From the NCBI GenBank assembly GCA_947573385.1, contig CANPFP010000013.1:1-33276 (forward strand): DNA of 33,276 nt, written 5' to 3'. The DNA comes from an uncultured Bacillota bacterium. GTDB taxonomy: Bacteria > Bacillota > Clostridia > Oscillospirales > Oscillospiraceae. Of this stretch, positions 1 through 6,673 are shown piece by piece; within the stretch, counting starts at the first letter, position 1; every line of letters starts with the position of its first letter. The notes beneath the pieces are model-generated. The model had not been told where the DNA came from. It ran no database searches and saw only the letters and a list, made by a program, of their open reading frames with translations. Made by a program: the position numbers and the translations under genes.

Positions 1-712
1 CCACCATATATTCGGTGAGGGCCTGCTCACTGGTGGCGGCGGTGTCCACGGTGGTAATGTACTCCCCCTTGCGCAGGATGGCCACCCGGTCGGATATTTC
101 CATCACCTCATTGAGCTTGTGGGTGATGATGATAATGGCGTGGCCCGACGCCCGCATCCGCCGCAGCACGTCAAAGAGCCTGGCCGTCTCCTGCACGGTG
201 AGCACGGCGGTGGGCTCGTCCAGAATAATGATCCGTGCCCCGTAGTACAGCACTTTGACAATCTCCAAAGTCTGCTTTTCGGAGACGGCCATGTTGTACA
301 CCTTTTTCCGGGGGTCGATGTCAAAGCCAAACTGCCTGGCCATCTCCCCAATCACGCCGTACCGGTCTTTTTTCAGGATGCCCCCCGACTTCTCGTCCCC
401 CAGCCAGATGTTGTCGGCGGCGGAGAACACATCCACCAGCTTGAAGTGCTGGTGAACCATGCCGATGCCCAGCTTTTTGGCGTCCTCCGGGGAGTTGATG
501 GCCACCTCCCGGCCGTCCACAAAAATGGAGCCGCTGTCCGGCTTGTAGATGCCCGACAGCATGTTCATCAGGGTGGTCTTGCCCGAGCCGTTCTCCCCCA
601 GCAGGGCCAGGATCTCCCCGGGTTTCACGTTCAGGTTGACGTCTTTGTTGGCGGCCACGCTGCCAAAGCTCTTGCAGATGCCCCGCATCTCAATGGCGTA
701 TTGCTGCTCCAT
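1..712 (-). CDS. ABC transporter ATP-binding protein (BMP/nucleoside type), partial
   Basis: This is the ATPase of an uptake ABC transporter. The visible N-terminal 237 codons begin with ATG at 712 and run off the left edge. The first ABC domain is clear: Walker A GENGSGKTT near residue 40, a Q-loop MVHQHF, an ABC signature in the variant form AVSEKQTLEI, Walker B IIILDEP and an H-loop IIITHK. The VSEKQ signature is typical of the double-domain ATPases of sugar and BMP-type nucleoside importers, so a second ATPase half is expected beyond the edge. It follows the BMP-family lipoprotein gene by 87 bp on the same strand, so nucleosides are the most likely substrate (inference). The permease genes should lie to the left. 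A GAGAGAGGG stretch precedes the start. Confidence 0.9.
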   Translation of the reverse strand, partial: MEQQYAIEMRGICKSFGSVAANKDVNLNVKPGEILALLGENGSGKTTLMNMLSGIYKPDSGSIFVDGREVAINSPEDAKKLGIGMVHQHFKLVDVFSAADNIWLGDEKSGGILKKDRYGVIGEMARQFGFDIDPRKKVYNMAVSEKQTLEIVKVLYYGARIIILDEPTAVLTVQETARLFDVLRRMRASGHAIIIITHKLNEVMEISDRVAILRKGEYITTVDTAATSEQALTEYMV

Positions 713-735
713 ACCCTCTCTCCCATCTCCTAAAA

Positions 736-768
736 CATGCGGGCCGGCCGGAATCTCCGGCCGGCCCG
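736..768 (-). terminator. strong intercistronic hairpin between BMP lipoprotein and ATPase genes
   Basis: A perfect 12-bp inverted repeat, CGGGCCGGCCGG and its complement (740-751 and 757-768) with a 5-nt loop, sits 31 bp after the lipoprotein stop on the minus strand. A short U-containing stretch (GTTTTA) follows. It is best read as a partial terminator or a 3' stabiliser that keeps the binding-protein message more abundant than the ATPase message, a familiar arrangement in ABC operons. Whether it terminates is inference. Confidence 0.6.
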
Positions 769-799
769 GTTCGGGTCTGCGTTGTTGGGGCGGGGAGCT

Positions 800-2083
800 T
801 TAGCCCTCCACGACGCCCGCCACGTTGTAATTCATGCTGCCCTTGATAACTCCGTCGTCCACGGAGAGGCCGCCGGCGGCCACAATCACGTTGCCCGCGT
901 TGTCCACCAGGTCGGCATCGGTTTTGACGATCTCCACCTTGCCGTCCTCGCTGATGTTATAGCTCAGCTTCACGCCGGAGAACACATCCCACTCGCCGGA
1001 GATAATCAGCTCCCGCACGGCGTCCATCACGGCCTTGGTGTTGGGGGCGGCCACGGACTCGTTCAGGGGGGAGGCGTCCACAAAGCCCTCGGCCAGGCCG
1101 GCGTAGTAGGCGTTGCCGCCCATGTTCTCCACGAACTTGGAGGCGTCGCCGTTGCAGTCCATGGCGGCCTTGATGGCGGTCTCATAGTACACATTCCAGT
1201 GCCAGATGGCGGCGGTGAGGTGGGCGGTGGGGGCCTGCTCGGTCATGTCGGAGTTGTAGCCGCAGCCAAACACATTGTTCTGAGCGGCCACCAGCTGGGG
1301 CTGGGCGGAATCGCAGTGCTGGGAGATGACGCAGCAGTTGTAGGCGTCGATAAGGGCCTGGGCGGCCTGCTTCTCCAGGGCCTCGTCGCCCCAGGTGTTG
1401 ATCACGTTCACATGGACCACCGCGTCGGGGTTGGCGGACTGAGCGCCCAGAGCGAAGGCGTTGATGCCGGAGCAGGTCTCGGCGTAGTCCAGGTTGAAGG
1501 CGGCCACATAGCCGATGTTGTTGTTGCCCTCCTCCAGGGACTTCATGCCGGCGGCGATGCCGGCCAGGTAGCGGGCCTGATAGATGCGGCCGAAGTAGTT
1601 GTTGAAGTTGGTGTCGTTGGCCATATAGCCGGTGCCGTGGGAGAAGATCACGTCTTTATACTCCCCGGCCTTGTCGTTCATGGGCTGAATATAGCCGAAG
1701 GAGATGCCGAAGACGATGTCCGCCCCCTGGTTGACCACGGTGTCGATGGCGGCCTCCACGGCGGTGTCGTCGTTATCGGGCACATTGTCCACCACGATCA
1801 GGCTGGCGGGGTCCAGGCCCAGGTTCTTCATGGCGGTGGTGATGCCGTTGTGGTGCTGGAAGGTGTAGCCCGCGGTGTCGTTCTGGCTGGTGATATAGAC
1901 GGCGCCCACCTTGAAATCGGAGTTACTCACAGGGGTGGAGACGCTGCCGCTGCCGGACGCACCGGGATCGCCGGCGGAGCCGGGGTCCTTGGCGGAACTG
2001 CTGCCCGGGTTATTTCCGCCGCCGCAGGCGACAAGGGACAGGCTCATGGCCGCAGCCAGAGCCAGCGCAAGAAATTTCTTCAT
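800..2083 (-). CDS. BMP-family ABC transporter substrate-binding lipoprotein
   Basis: 427-residue surface lipoprotein of the BMP/PnrA-like family, whose characterised members bind purine or other nucleosides for an ABC importer. A type II signal peptide is visible: MKK, a hydrophobic stretch to about residue 17 and the lipobox LVAC with Cys20. A Gly/Ser/Pro linker follows to about residue 50. The mature domain starts with FKVGAVYITSQND and shows the expected alternation of GIDVVF-type strands (for example GADIVFGISFGY). An AAGGAGG ribosome site lies 6 nt before the ATG. xpt is just upstream and the ATPase just downstream, so a purine-nucleoside or related ligand is likely. The exact ligand cannot be read from sequence. 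Confidence 0.92.
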   Translation of the reverse strand: MKKFLALALAAAMSLSLVACGGGNNPGSSSAKDPGSAGDPGASGSGSVSTPVSNSDFKVGAVYITSQNDTAGYTFQHHNGITTAMKNLGLDPASLIVVDNVPDNDDTAVEAAIDTVVNQGADIVFGISFGYIQPMNDKAGEYKDVIFSHGTGYMANDTNFNNYFGRIYQARYLAGIAAGMKSLEEGNNNIGYVAAFNLDYAETCSGINAFALGAQSANPDAVVHVNVINTWGDEALEKQAAQALIDAYNCCVISQHCDSAQPQLVAAQNNVFGCGYNSDMTEQAPTAHLTAAIWHWNVYYETAIKAAMDCNGDASKFVENMGGNAYYAGLAEGFVDASPLNESVAAPNTKAVMDAVRELIISGEWDVFSGVKLSYNISEDGKVEIVKTDADLVDNAGNVIVAAGGLSVDDGVIKGSMNYNVAGVVEG

Positions 2084-2107
2084 TCTTCTTCCTCCTTAGA
2101 ATATGGT

Positions 2108-2152
2108 TCGTTTCATCTTCTACTATATTAAAACCAGACAGGGCCGGTTTTA
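2108..2152 (-). terminator. weak terminator-like hairpin after xpt
   Basis: On the minus strand, AAAACC and GGTTTT flank a roughly 10-nt G/C-rich segment starting in the xpt stop codon, and are followed by TTTTAATAT. The stem is only 6 bp, so it may be leaky and still let xpt transcripts read into the BMP gene. No separate promoter for the BMP gene was found in the 66-bp gap. Confidence 0.35.
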
Positions 2153-2734
2153 ATCCACAAACTCCACGCCATGCTCCTCGCTCATGGACTTCACCCGGGC
2201 CAGGGATTCCACCCGGATGCCCTTGGCCCGCAGACGCTCGCCCCCGGGCTGGAAGGCCTTTTCAATCACGATACCTGCTCCGGCCAGCCGGGCCCCCGCC
2301 TGATTCACCAGGTCGATCAGACCCTCCAGCGCCGCGCCGTTGGCCAGGAAATCGTCGATGATGAGCACGGTATCCTCCGGGCCCAAAAATTTTTTGGAGA
2401 CAATCACGTCGTACACCCTGCCGTGGGTAAAGGACTCCACCTGGGTGGAATACACCTCGCCGGCGATATTTTTGGTCTGGCTCTTCTTGGCAAAGACCAC
2501 CGGACAATGAAAAGACTGCGCTGTGACACAAGCGATCCCGATGCCGGAGGCCTCGATGGTCAGTATCTTGTTCACGCCGCAGCCGTCAAACCGGCGCAGA
2601 AACTCCCTGCCAATCTCCTCAAAAAGGGCAACATCCATCTGGTGGTTCAGAAAACTGTCCACCTTCAGCACATCGTTCCCCTTCACCGTGCCATCCTTTC
2701 GGATGCGCGCCTTGAGCAGCTCCATGCCGTTCAC
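2150..2734 (-). CDS. xpt: xanthine phosphoribosyltransferase
   Basis: 194-residue type I phosphoribosyltransferase that converts xanthine (and more weakly guanine) plus PRPP to XMP. Length and sequence match the Firmicute Xpt family throughout: N-terminal MELLKARIRKDG, the base-binding region around FAKKSQ (82-87), and the PRPP loop VLIIDDFLANGAA at about 123-135 with the two acidic residues. It is the promoter-proximal gene ahead of the BMP lipoprotein and ATPase, which together make a purine uptake and salvage unit. In many Firmicutes xpt is controlled by a guanine riboswitch or PurR; no riboswitch core was found in this leader. Confidence 0.95.
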   Translation of the reverse strand: MNGMELLKARIRKDGTVKGNDVLKVDSFLNHQMDVALFEEIGREFLRRFDGCGVNKILTIEASGIGIACVTAQSFHCPVVFAKKSQTKNIAGEVYSTQVESFTHGRVYDVIVSKKFLGPEDTVLIIDDFLANGAALEGLIDLVNQAGARLAGAGIVIEKAFQPGGERLRAKGIRVESLARVKSMSEEHGVEFVD

Positions 2735-2802
2735 CGCCTTTTGAAAATAACAATGGCCCAGGCATCCGGGCCACGTCTCTATGCAAAAAATTTCACGACT
2801 AC

Positions 2803-2831
2803 ATTGTACAGGAATTTTTCTGTTTTTTCAA
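2803..2831 (-). promoter_or_regulatory. sigma-A promoter of xpt
   Basis: Reading the minus strand, TTGAAA (complement of 2826-2831) and TACAAT (complement of 2803-2808) are separated by exactly 17 bp. This is a strong housekeeping promoter about 70 bp upstream of the xpt start. It lies in an AT-rich stretch of the 339-bp gap between xpt and noc. Confidence 0.8.
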
Positions 2832-2953
2832 TCCCTTTTTTCGGTTTTTCCATCGAATATTGTACAATCTTTTAGAATACCTCCTCCCTTTTTCTACCAA
2901 TACGCCCAATGTGTGCTTACCTGCGCCCGCCGCCGGTCTCTTATATCGCGTGC

Positions 2954-2967
2954 CTTCCCCGGGAAAT
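2954..2967. promoter_or_regulatory. candidate Noc-binding site (NBS-like) upstream of noc
   Basis: CTTCCCCGGGAAAT matches the Bacillus subtilis Noc-binding consensus ATTTCCCGGGAAAT at 12 of 14 positions, with a perfect right half. It lies about 107 bp before the noc start, where autoregulation would be plausible. One imperfect site could be chance in GC-rich DNA. Confidence 0.4.
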
Positions 2968-2985
2968 TTTTCTCCAGCGACAGCC

Positions 2986-3013
2986 TTCGACGGTGTATTT
3001 TCCATTTTATGGT
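2986..3013 (+). promoter_or_regulatory. possible weak promoter of noc
   Basis: TTCGAC (2986-2991) and TATGGT (3008-3013), 16 bp apart, precede noc by about 60 bp, with AT-rich sequence around the -10. The hexamers are poor matches and a shifted -10 (TAAACT at 3013-3018) is equally possible. Confidence 0.3.
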
Positions 3014-3073
3014 AAACTATAGGCATGGGGTCGCCAGCGCCGGCCCAATACATATGAGAAAGGTGGAATCCCT

Positions 3074-3883
3074 ATGTGGCCGCTGACCAAAAAGGGGCTC
3101 TTTGAAAACGGACGGGTCATGTTCCTCCCTGTAGACTCCATCCAGCCCAACCCCAATCAGCCCCGGCGTATCTTTTCCCAGCCCGAGCTGGAGGAACTTG
3201 CCGGCTCCATCCGGGAGCTGGGGGTGCTTCAGCCGCTGACGGTCCGCCGCCGGGAGGGCCGGTGGGAGCTTGTGGCCGGAGAGCGCCGCCTGCGTGCTGC
3301 CCGGCTGGCCGGGCTGGAGAGCGTGCCCTGTCTGTCTATTCAAACGGACAGCCAGTCCTCCTCTCTGCTGGCCCTGGTGGAAAACCTCCAGCGCCGGGAC
3401 CTGGACTTTTGGGAGGAAGCCCTGGCCATCCGCCGGCTCATCGACACCTATCACATCTCTCAGGAGGAAGTAGCCCGGCGCATCGGCAAGAGCCAGTCGG
3501 CGGTAGCCAACAAGCTGCGTCTGCTCAAGCTGCCCGAGGAGGTGCTGTCCGTCCTCCGGGACGGCCGGGCCACTGAGCGCCACGCCCGGGCTCTTCTCCG
3601 TCTTCCCGACCTGGAGCGCCAGCTGGAGGCCGCCCGGCAGCTCACGGCCGACCGGCTCACCGTGGCTCAGACCGAGACCTTGGTGGACAGCATCCTCCTG
3701 GCCGCCGCCCCGCCCTCCCGCCGACAGCCCACCTTTATTATTAAGGATGTGCGCCTGTTTTTAAACACCATCACCCGCAGTCTGGATATCATGCGCTCCG
3801 CCGGGGTGGACGCCCAGTGCAAGCGCCAGGACAGCGAGGAGGAAATTCTCCTCACCATACATATCCCCCGCCGGGCGGGGTGA
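3074..3883 (+). CDS. noc: nucleoid occlusion protein Noc (ParB-like CTPase)
   Basis: 269-residue ParB-family protein. The CTP-binding core shows GERR at 69-72 and ENLQRRDL at 103-110, and the helix-turn-helix lies around 129-152. All four residues that distinguish Noc from ParB are the Noc type: Gln141 and Lys147 in SQSAVANKL, Lys152 in LLKLP and Arg169 in TERHARAL. The paralogue at 5003 has Arg, Thr, Ala and Gly there. Noc should bind its own sites, spread as a CTP clamp and block Z-ring assembly over the nucleoid. The N-terminus is short; MWPLTKKGLF could be a membrane-targeting helix, but this is weak. An AAGGTGG ribosome site precedes the ATG. The first parS begins one base after the stop codon. 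Confidence 0.9.
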   Translation: MWPLTKKGLFENGRVMFLPVDSIQPNPNQPRRIFSQPELEELAGSIRELGVLQPLTVRRREGRWELVAGERRLRAARLAGLESVPCLSIQTDSQSSSLLALVENLQRRDLDFWEEALAIRRLIDTYHISQEEVARRIGKSQSAVANKLRLLKLPEEVLSVLRDGRATERHARALLRLPDLERQLEAARQLTADRLTVAQTETLVDSILLAAAPPSRRQPTFIIKDVRLFLNTITRSLDIMRSAGVDAQCKRQDSEEEILLTIHIPRRAG

Positions 3884-3899
3884 TGTTTCACGTGGAACA
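3884..3899. promoter_or_regulatory. parS site 1
   Basis: TGTTTCACGTGGAACA matches the bacterial parS consensus TGTTTCACGTGAAACA at 15 of 16 positions. It starts immediately after the noc stop codon and should be a ParB loading site. Confidence 0.9.
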
Positions 3900-3923
3900 T
3901 TACCCGGGCCGAGATTGTCCAAA

Positions 3924-3939
3924 TGTTTCACGTGGAACA
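3924..3939. promoter_or_regulatory. parS site 2
   Basis: A second copy identical to site 1, TGTTTCACGTGGAACA, lies exactly 40 bp downstream (start to start), so the two are on nearly the same helical face. The 24-bp spacer is unrelated to the sites. Confidence 0.9.
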
Positions 3940-3994
3940 TTCCGCAAAGAACAGACGCGGTTTCCAGACCCAGGCGCACAGTCTCCTTCTCCCC

Positions 3995-4030
3995 AAGGTT
4001 TCCCTGTTTGGGAAACCTTTTTTATTTTTC
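3995..4030 (+). terminator. intrinsic terminator of noc
   Basis: AAGGTTTCCC (3995-4004) pairs perfectly with GGGAAACCTT (4010-4019) over a 5-nt loop and is followed by a T-rich run (TTTTATTTTTC). It separates the noc transcript from the parA promoter. Confidence 0.88.
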
Positions 4031-4042
4031 TCCACAAAACAG

Positions 4043-4071
4043 TTGAAATCCGCCGTGGCGATTGGTATAAT
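4043..4071 (+). promoter_or_regulatory. sigma-A promoter of parA-parB
   Basis: TTGAAA (4043-4048) and a perfect TATAAT (4066-4071) are spaced by 17 bp, about 50 bp before the parA start. Two parS sites lie 100-160 bp upstream, so ParB spreading could affect it (inference). Confidence 0.88.
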
Positions 4072-4120
4072 GAAAAATTGCATACCCCAACTATTTCTAT
4101 TTTCCAAGGAGGCCCGTCTC

Positions 4121-4876
4121 ATGGCTAAAATCATCGCCGTTGTCAATCAAAAGGGCGGCGTGGGCAAGACCACAACCACCGTCAATATCACCGCCGCCCT
4201 TCACGAGCTGGGCAAGCGGGTGCTGCTGTGCGACTTTGACCCTCAGGCCAACGCCACCTCGGGCATGGGAGTGGACAAGAACACTGCCTCCCCCAACGTC
4301 TATGACCTGCTGGTCAGCGACGCCGACCCGGCCCGAGCGGTGGTGTCCACCAAATACGGCGACGTGCTCCCCTCCAACAAGGCGCTGGCCGGCGCGGGCA
4401 TTGAGATGATCGGCATAGAACACCGGGAGACGCTTTTGAAAACCGCCCTGGCCGGTCTGGACGACCGCTACGACTTCATCTTCATCGACTGCCCCCCCTC
4501 CCTGGAGCTGCTCACTGTCAACGCTCTGTGCGCCGCCCACAGCCTGCTGGTGCCGGTGCAGTGTGAGTACTTCGCTCTGGAGGGGCTGAGCGACCTGCTG
4601 GCCACCGTCCGGCTGGTGAAGCGGAAGCTGAACCCCAACCTGGTGATGGAGGGCGTGCTGCTCACCATGTTTGACAGCCGGACCAACCTGTCTCTCCAGG
4701 TGGCGGAGGAGGTCAAGCGCCACTTCCCCGGCCAGGTGTACGCCACGGTGATCCCCCGGAACGTCCGTCTCTCCGAGGCCCCCAGCCACGGCAAGCCCAT
4801 CAACGCCTACGACCCCTACTCCCGGGGAGCCGAGGCCTACCAGCTCCTGGCGCAGGAGATGTGCGGAGCGGGCTGA
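4121..4876 (+). CDS. parA: chromosome partitioning ATPase ParA/Soj
   Basis: 251-residue ParA-type ATPase that dimerises with ATP on nucleoid DNA, is stimulated by ParB, drives origin segregation and can influence DnaA. The N-terminus MAKIIAVVNQKGGVGKTTT carries the deviant Walker A with signature Lys; CDFDPQANAT and FIFIDCPPSLELLT are the switch and Walker B regions. It is the usual length for small chromosomal ParA without an N-terminal helix-turn-helix. The start at 4121 has an AAGGAGG site 9 nt upstream. The same frame stays open to an ATG inside parS 2, but that extension lies ahead of the promoter and is not coding. Confidence 0.95.
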   Translation: MAKIIAVVNQKGGVGKTTTTVNITAALHELGKRVLLCDFDPQANATSGMGVDKNTASPNVYDLLVSDADPARAVVSTKYGDVLPSNKALAGAGIEMIGIEHRETLLKTALAGLDDRYDFIFIDCPPSLELLTVNALCAAHSLLVPVQCEYFALEGLSDLLATVRLVKRKLNPNLVMEGVLLTMFDSRTNLSLQVAEEVKRHFPGQVYATVIPRNVRLSEAPSHGKPINAYDPYSRGAEAYQLLAQEMCGAG

Positions 4877-4896
4877 CCCGGACGGCTCCATAATAC

Positions 4897-4971
4897 AGGG
4901 CAAGGGCTCTGCCCTTGTCTCACCGAAAAGACAAACCACATAAAAAGGCAGGTGCAGAGTCCCTGCCCTGC
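4897..4971 (+). repeat. nested inverted repeat between parA and parB
   Basis: CAGGGCAAGGGCTCTG (4897-4912) and CAGAGTCCCTGCCCTG (4956-4971) pair at 14 of 16 positions, enclosing about 43 nt. The left arm also folds on itself (CAAGGGC, loop TCT, GCCCTTG at 4902-4918) and GGCAGG/CCTGCC make a second small hairpin (4948-4968). It fills most of the 126-bp gap between two genes that are usually nearly contiguous, and looks like a small palindromic repeat insertion. Confidence 0.6.
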
Positions 4972-5002
4972 GCGACGACATTCGCGGAATTGAGGTAGAG
5001 AT

Positions 5003-5899
5003 ATGGCAAAAAGAAAAACAGAACTGGGCCTGGGCCGGGGGCTGAACGCTCTGCTGGGCGACCCGGAGCTCCCCGCCCAGGGAGAGGGCTCGGTGACACT
5101 GCCCATCTCCCAGGTGGAGCCGGGGTTAAACCAGCCCCGGAAACGGTTTGAACAGGGTGCGCTGGACGACCTGGCGGAATCCATCCGGGTCCACGGCATT
5201 ATCCAGCCCCTCACCGTGCGCCGCCTGGCCAGCGGCTACTACCAGATTATCGCCGGCGAGCGCCGCTGGCGGGCGGCCAAGGCCGCCGGGCTTCAGGAGG
5301 TCCCCGCCGTTATTATCGAGGCGGACGACCGGAAGGTGATGGAGCTGGGCCTGATCGAAAACCTCCAGCGGGAGGATCTGAACCCCGCCGAGGAGGCTCG
5401 GGGCTACCGCACCCTGATGGAGGAGTACGGGCTCACCCAGGAGCAGGTAGCCCAGCAGATGGGCAAGTCCCGCCCGGCCATCACCAACACCCTGCGCCTG
5501 TTGGCCCTGCCCGACGAGGTACTGGCACTGATGGAGGAGGGAACTCTCTCCGCCGGCCACGCCCGGGCCATCCTGGGGGCCCCCTCCCCCGCCCTCCAGA
5601 AAGAAGCCGCCGCCCGAGTGGTGAAGGAACAGCTCTCTGTGCGCCAGACCGAGGCCCTGATCAAAACCCTGCAAAAGGAGAAGAAGGAAAAGCCCAAGGA
5701 GACCGCACCTGACCTCTCCCTCTACCTGGGAGAGCTGGAAAAGGACTTGGCCGGTCGCCTGGGCCGAAAGGTAAAAATCGCCCACAAGGGGAAAAAGGGC
5801 CGCATTGAGCTGGAGTACTACAGTGAGCAGGACTTGGAAACCCTTCTCGAGCTGCTCCGGCGGCCCAACGGCGAGGGGGTGGACTCCTATGGCTTCTGA
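5003..5899 (+). CDS. parB: chromosome partitioning protein ParB/Spo0J
   Basis: 298-residue ParB that loads on parS and spreads as a CTP-dependent sliding clamp, seeding origin segregation and condensin loading. N-terminal KRKTELGLGRGLNALLG is the conserved ParA-interaction leader with its basic GLGRGL motif. GERRWRAA at 85-92 and ENLQREDLNPAEEA at 119-132 form the CTP-binding core. The helix-turn-helix (about 144-165) carries the ParB-type specificity residues Arg157, Thr163, Ala168 and Gly185. A charged linker leads to a C-terminal dimerisation domain. It lies 126 bp after parA, probably in the same transcript, and overlaps the next gene by 11 bp. Confidence 0.95.
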   Translation: MAKRKTELGLGRGLNALLGDPELPAQGEGSVTLPISQVEPGLNQPRKRFEQGALDDLAESIRVHGIIQPLTVRRLASGYYQIIAGERRWRAAKAAGLQEVPAVIIEADDRKVMELGLIENLQREDLNPAEEARGYRTLMEEYGLTQEQVAQQMGKSRPAITNTLRLLALPDEVLALMEEGTLSAGHARAILGAPSPALQKEAAARVVKEQLSVRQTEALIKTLQKEKKEKPKETAPDLSLYLGELEKDLAGRLGRKVKIAHKGKKGRIELEYYSEQDLETLLELLRRPNGEGVDSYGF

Positions 5900-6509
5900 C
5901 CGGCGCAAGAGCCCCAGCGAGCCCTTTATCGAGGACGCCCACCGCTACCCGGAGGAGCCCCAGAAGAAGCGGCGCTCCCCCTCCCCCGAACCGGACGCCC
6001 GCCGCCGCCGGATTCAGCAGCGCAAAAAGCGCAATTCGGTCTTCCGATACATCGCCTTTCTCTTTGCCGCCGCCTTTGTACTGCTGCTGTTCACTTTTAT
6101 GATGGAGCGGCGGCAGAGCCAGCAGCAGATTGACGATCTGAAACAGTCGGTCTCCGCCTACCAAACCCTGCAAGGACTGATGTCCAACAATGACCAGCTG
6201 AAAACCCAGGTCTCCGAGCTGGAAACCCAGCTGCGGGAACTCCAGGGCCAGCTGGCTGCCGCAGAGGAGGAGCAGGGCCTGCTGCAGGCTCAGCTTCAGG
6301 GTGAACAGAAGACAAATATGGCCATGCACTGGTTCTGGCAGATCAACGACGCATCCGTCCGGGGGAAGACCAAGCTATGCCGGGAGCTGATTACCGCTCT
6401 GGAGGAGGCCAAGCTCCAGGACTGTCTGCCCAAGGAAAATATCACCGGCACCGACCGCTTCTCCCCCTACGACCGATATATGGAGATTCGGGGAAAGGTC
6501 ATTAAGTAG
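5889..6509 (+). CDS. single-pass membrane protein with coiled coil, unknown function
   Basis: 206-residue protein that I do not recognise as a named family. Residues 1-50 are cytoplasmic-type, rich in Arg, Lys, Pro and Ser. One transmembrane helix spans about 53-72 (RYIAFLFAAAFVLLLFTF), then a Gln/Leu/Glu-rich coiled coil spans about 73-140, and a compact C-terminal domain of about 65 residues ends in YMEIRGKVIK. The topology resembles DivIC/FtsB-like or other septal coiled-coil proteins, but no family signature was seen. The ATG at 5889 lies inside the parB end (11-bp overlap in another frame), so the gene is translationally coupled to parB and co-transcribed with parAB. Confidence 0.75.
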   Translation: MASDRRKSPSEPFIEDAHRYPEEPQKKRRSPSPEPDARRRRIQQRKKRNSVFRYIAFLFAAAFVLLLFTFMMERRQSQQQIDDLKQSVSAYQTLQGLMSNNDQLKTQVSELETQLRELQGQLAAAEEEQGLLQAQLQGEQKTNMAMHWFWQINDASVRGKTKLCRELITALEEAKLQDCLPKENITGTDRFSPYDRYMEIRGKVIK

Positions 6510-6559
6510 CCGCCGAAGGCGGCCCCAAATCGGAGCCCAGCGCAGCGGGTCCGATTTGG
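6509..6559 (+). repeat. two back-to-back hairpins before serS
   Basis: GCCGCC, loop GAA, GGCGGC (6509-6523) is followed at once by a long hairpin: CCAAATCGGAGCCC (6525-6538) pairs with GGGTCCGATTTGG (6547-6559) with a single bulge. There is no U-run, so this is more like a palindromic repeat or a processing element than an intrinsic terminator. The next 70 bp are repeat-like, purine-rich sequence with no gene. Confidence 0.55.
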
Positions 6560-6632
6560 AGAGGAGGAGCAGCGAAATGAGTGAGCTTTTGCGCTTGCGC
6601 GAAAGCGAAGGATATGAAGCTTGCTCCGACGA

Positions 6633-6648
6633 CGTTCCACGTGAAACA
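6633..6648. promoter_or_regulatory. parS site 3
   Basis: CGTTCCACGTGAAACA matches the parS consensus at 14 of 16 positions and keeps the central CACGTG. It lies 25 bp before the serS start, just ahead of its AAAGGAG ribosome site. Confidence 0.75.
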
Positions 6649-6673
6649 TTACAACAAAGGAGATTGAGAAACT

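Noticed and set aside
737-2131. A 464-codon open frame antisense to the BMP lipoprotein, and similar long antisense frames over parA, parB and hisS
   Set aside because: They mirror GC-rich codon bias of the real genes, give low-complexity Gly/Val/His-rich products, and lack ribosome sites or family matches.
2735-3073. Possible purine (guanine) riboswitch upstream of xpt
   Set aside because: The conserved core and loop sequences of the purine aptamer are not present on the minus strand; only a short TTTCTACC-like match in the wrong orientation was seen.
3923-4120. An N-terminal extension of ParA starting inside parS 2
   Set aside because: The open frame runs through the noc terminator and the parA promoter; the ATG at 4121 has the proper ribosome site and the family N-terminus.
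6510-6673. T-box leader for serS (and likewise before hisS and aspS)
   Set aside because: No T-box antiterminator core (GGGTGGNACCGCG-like) or terminator with U-run was found in any of the three gaps; the hairpins present are repeat-like.
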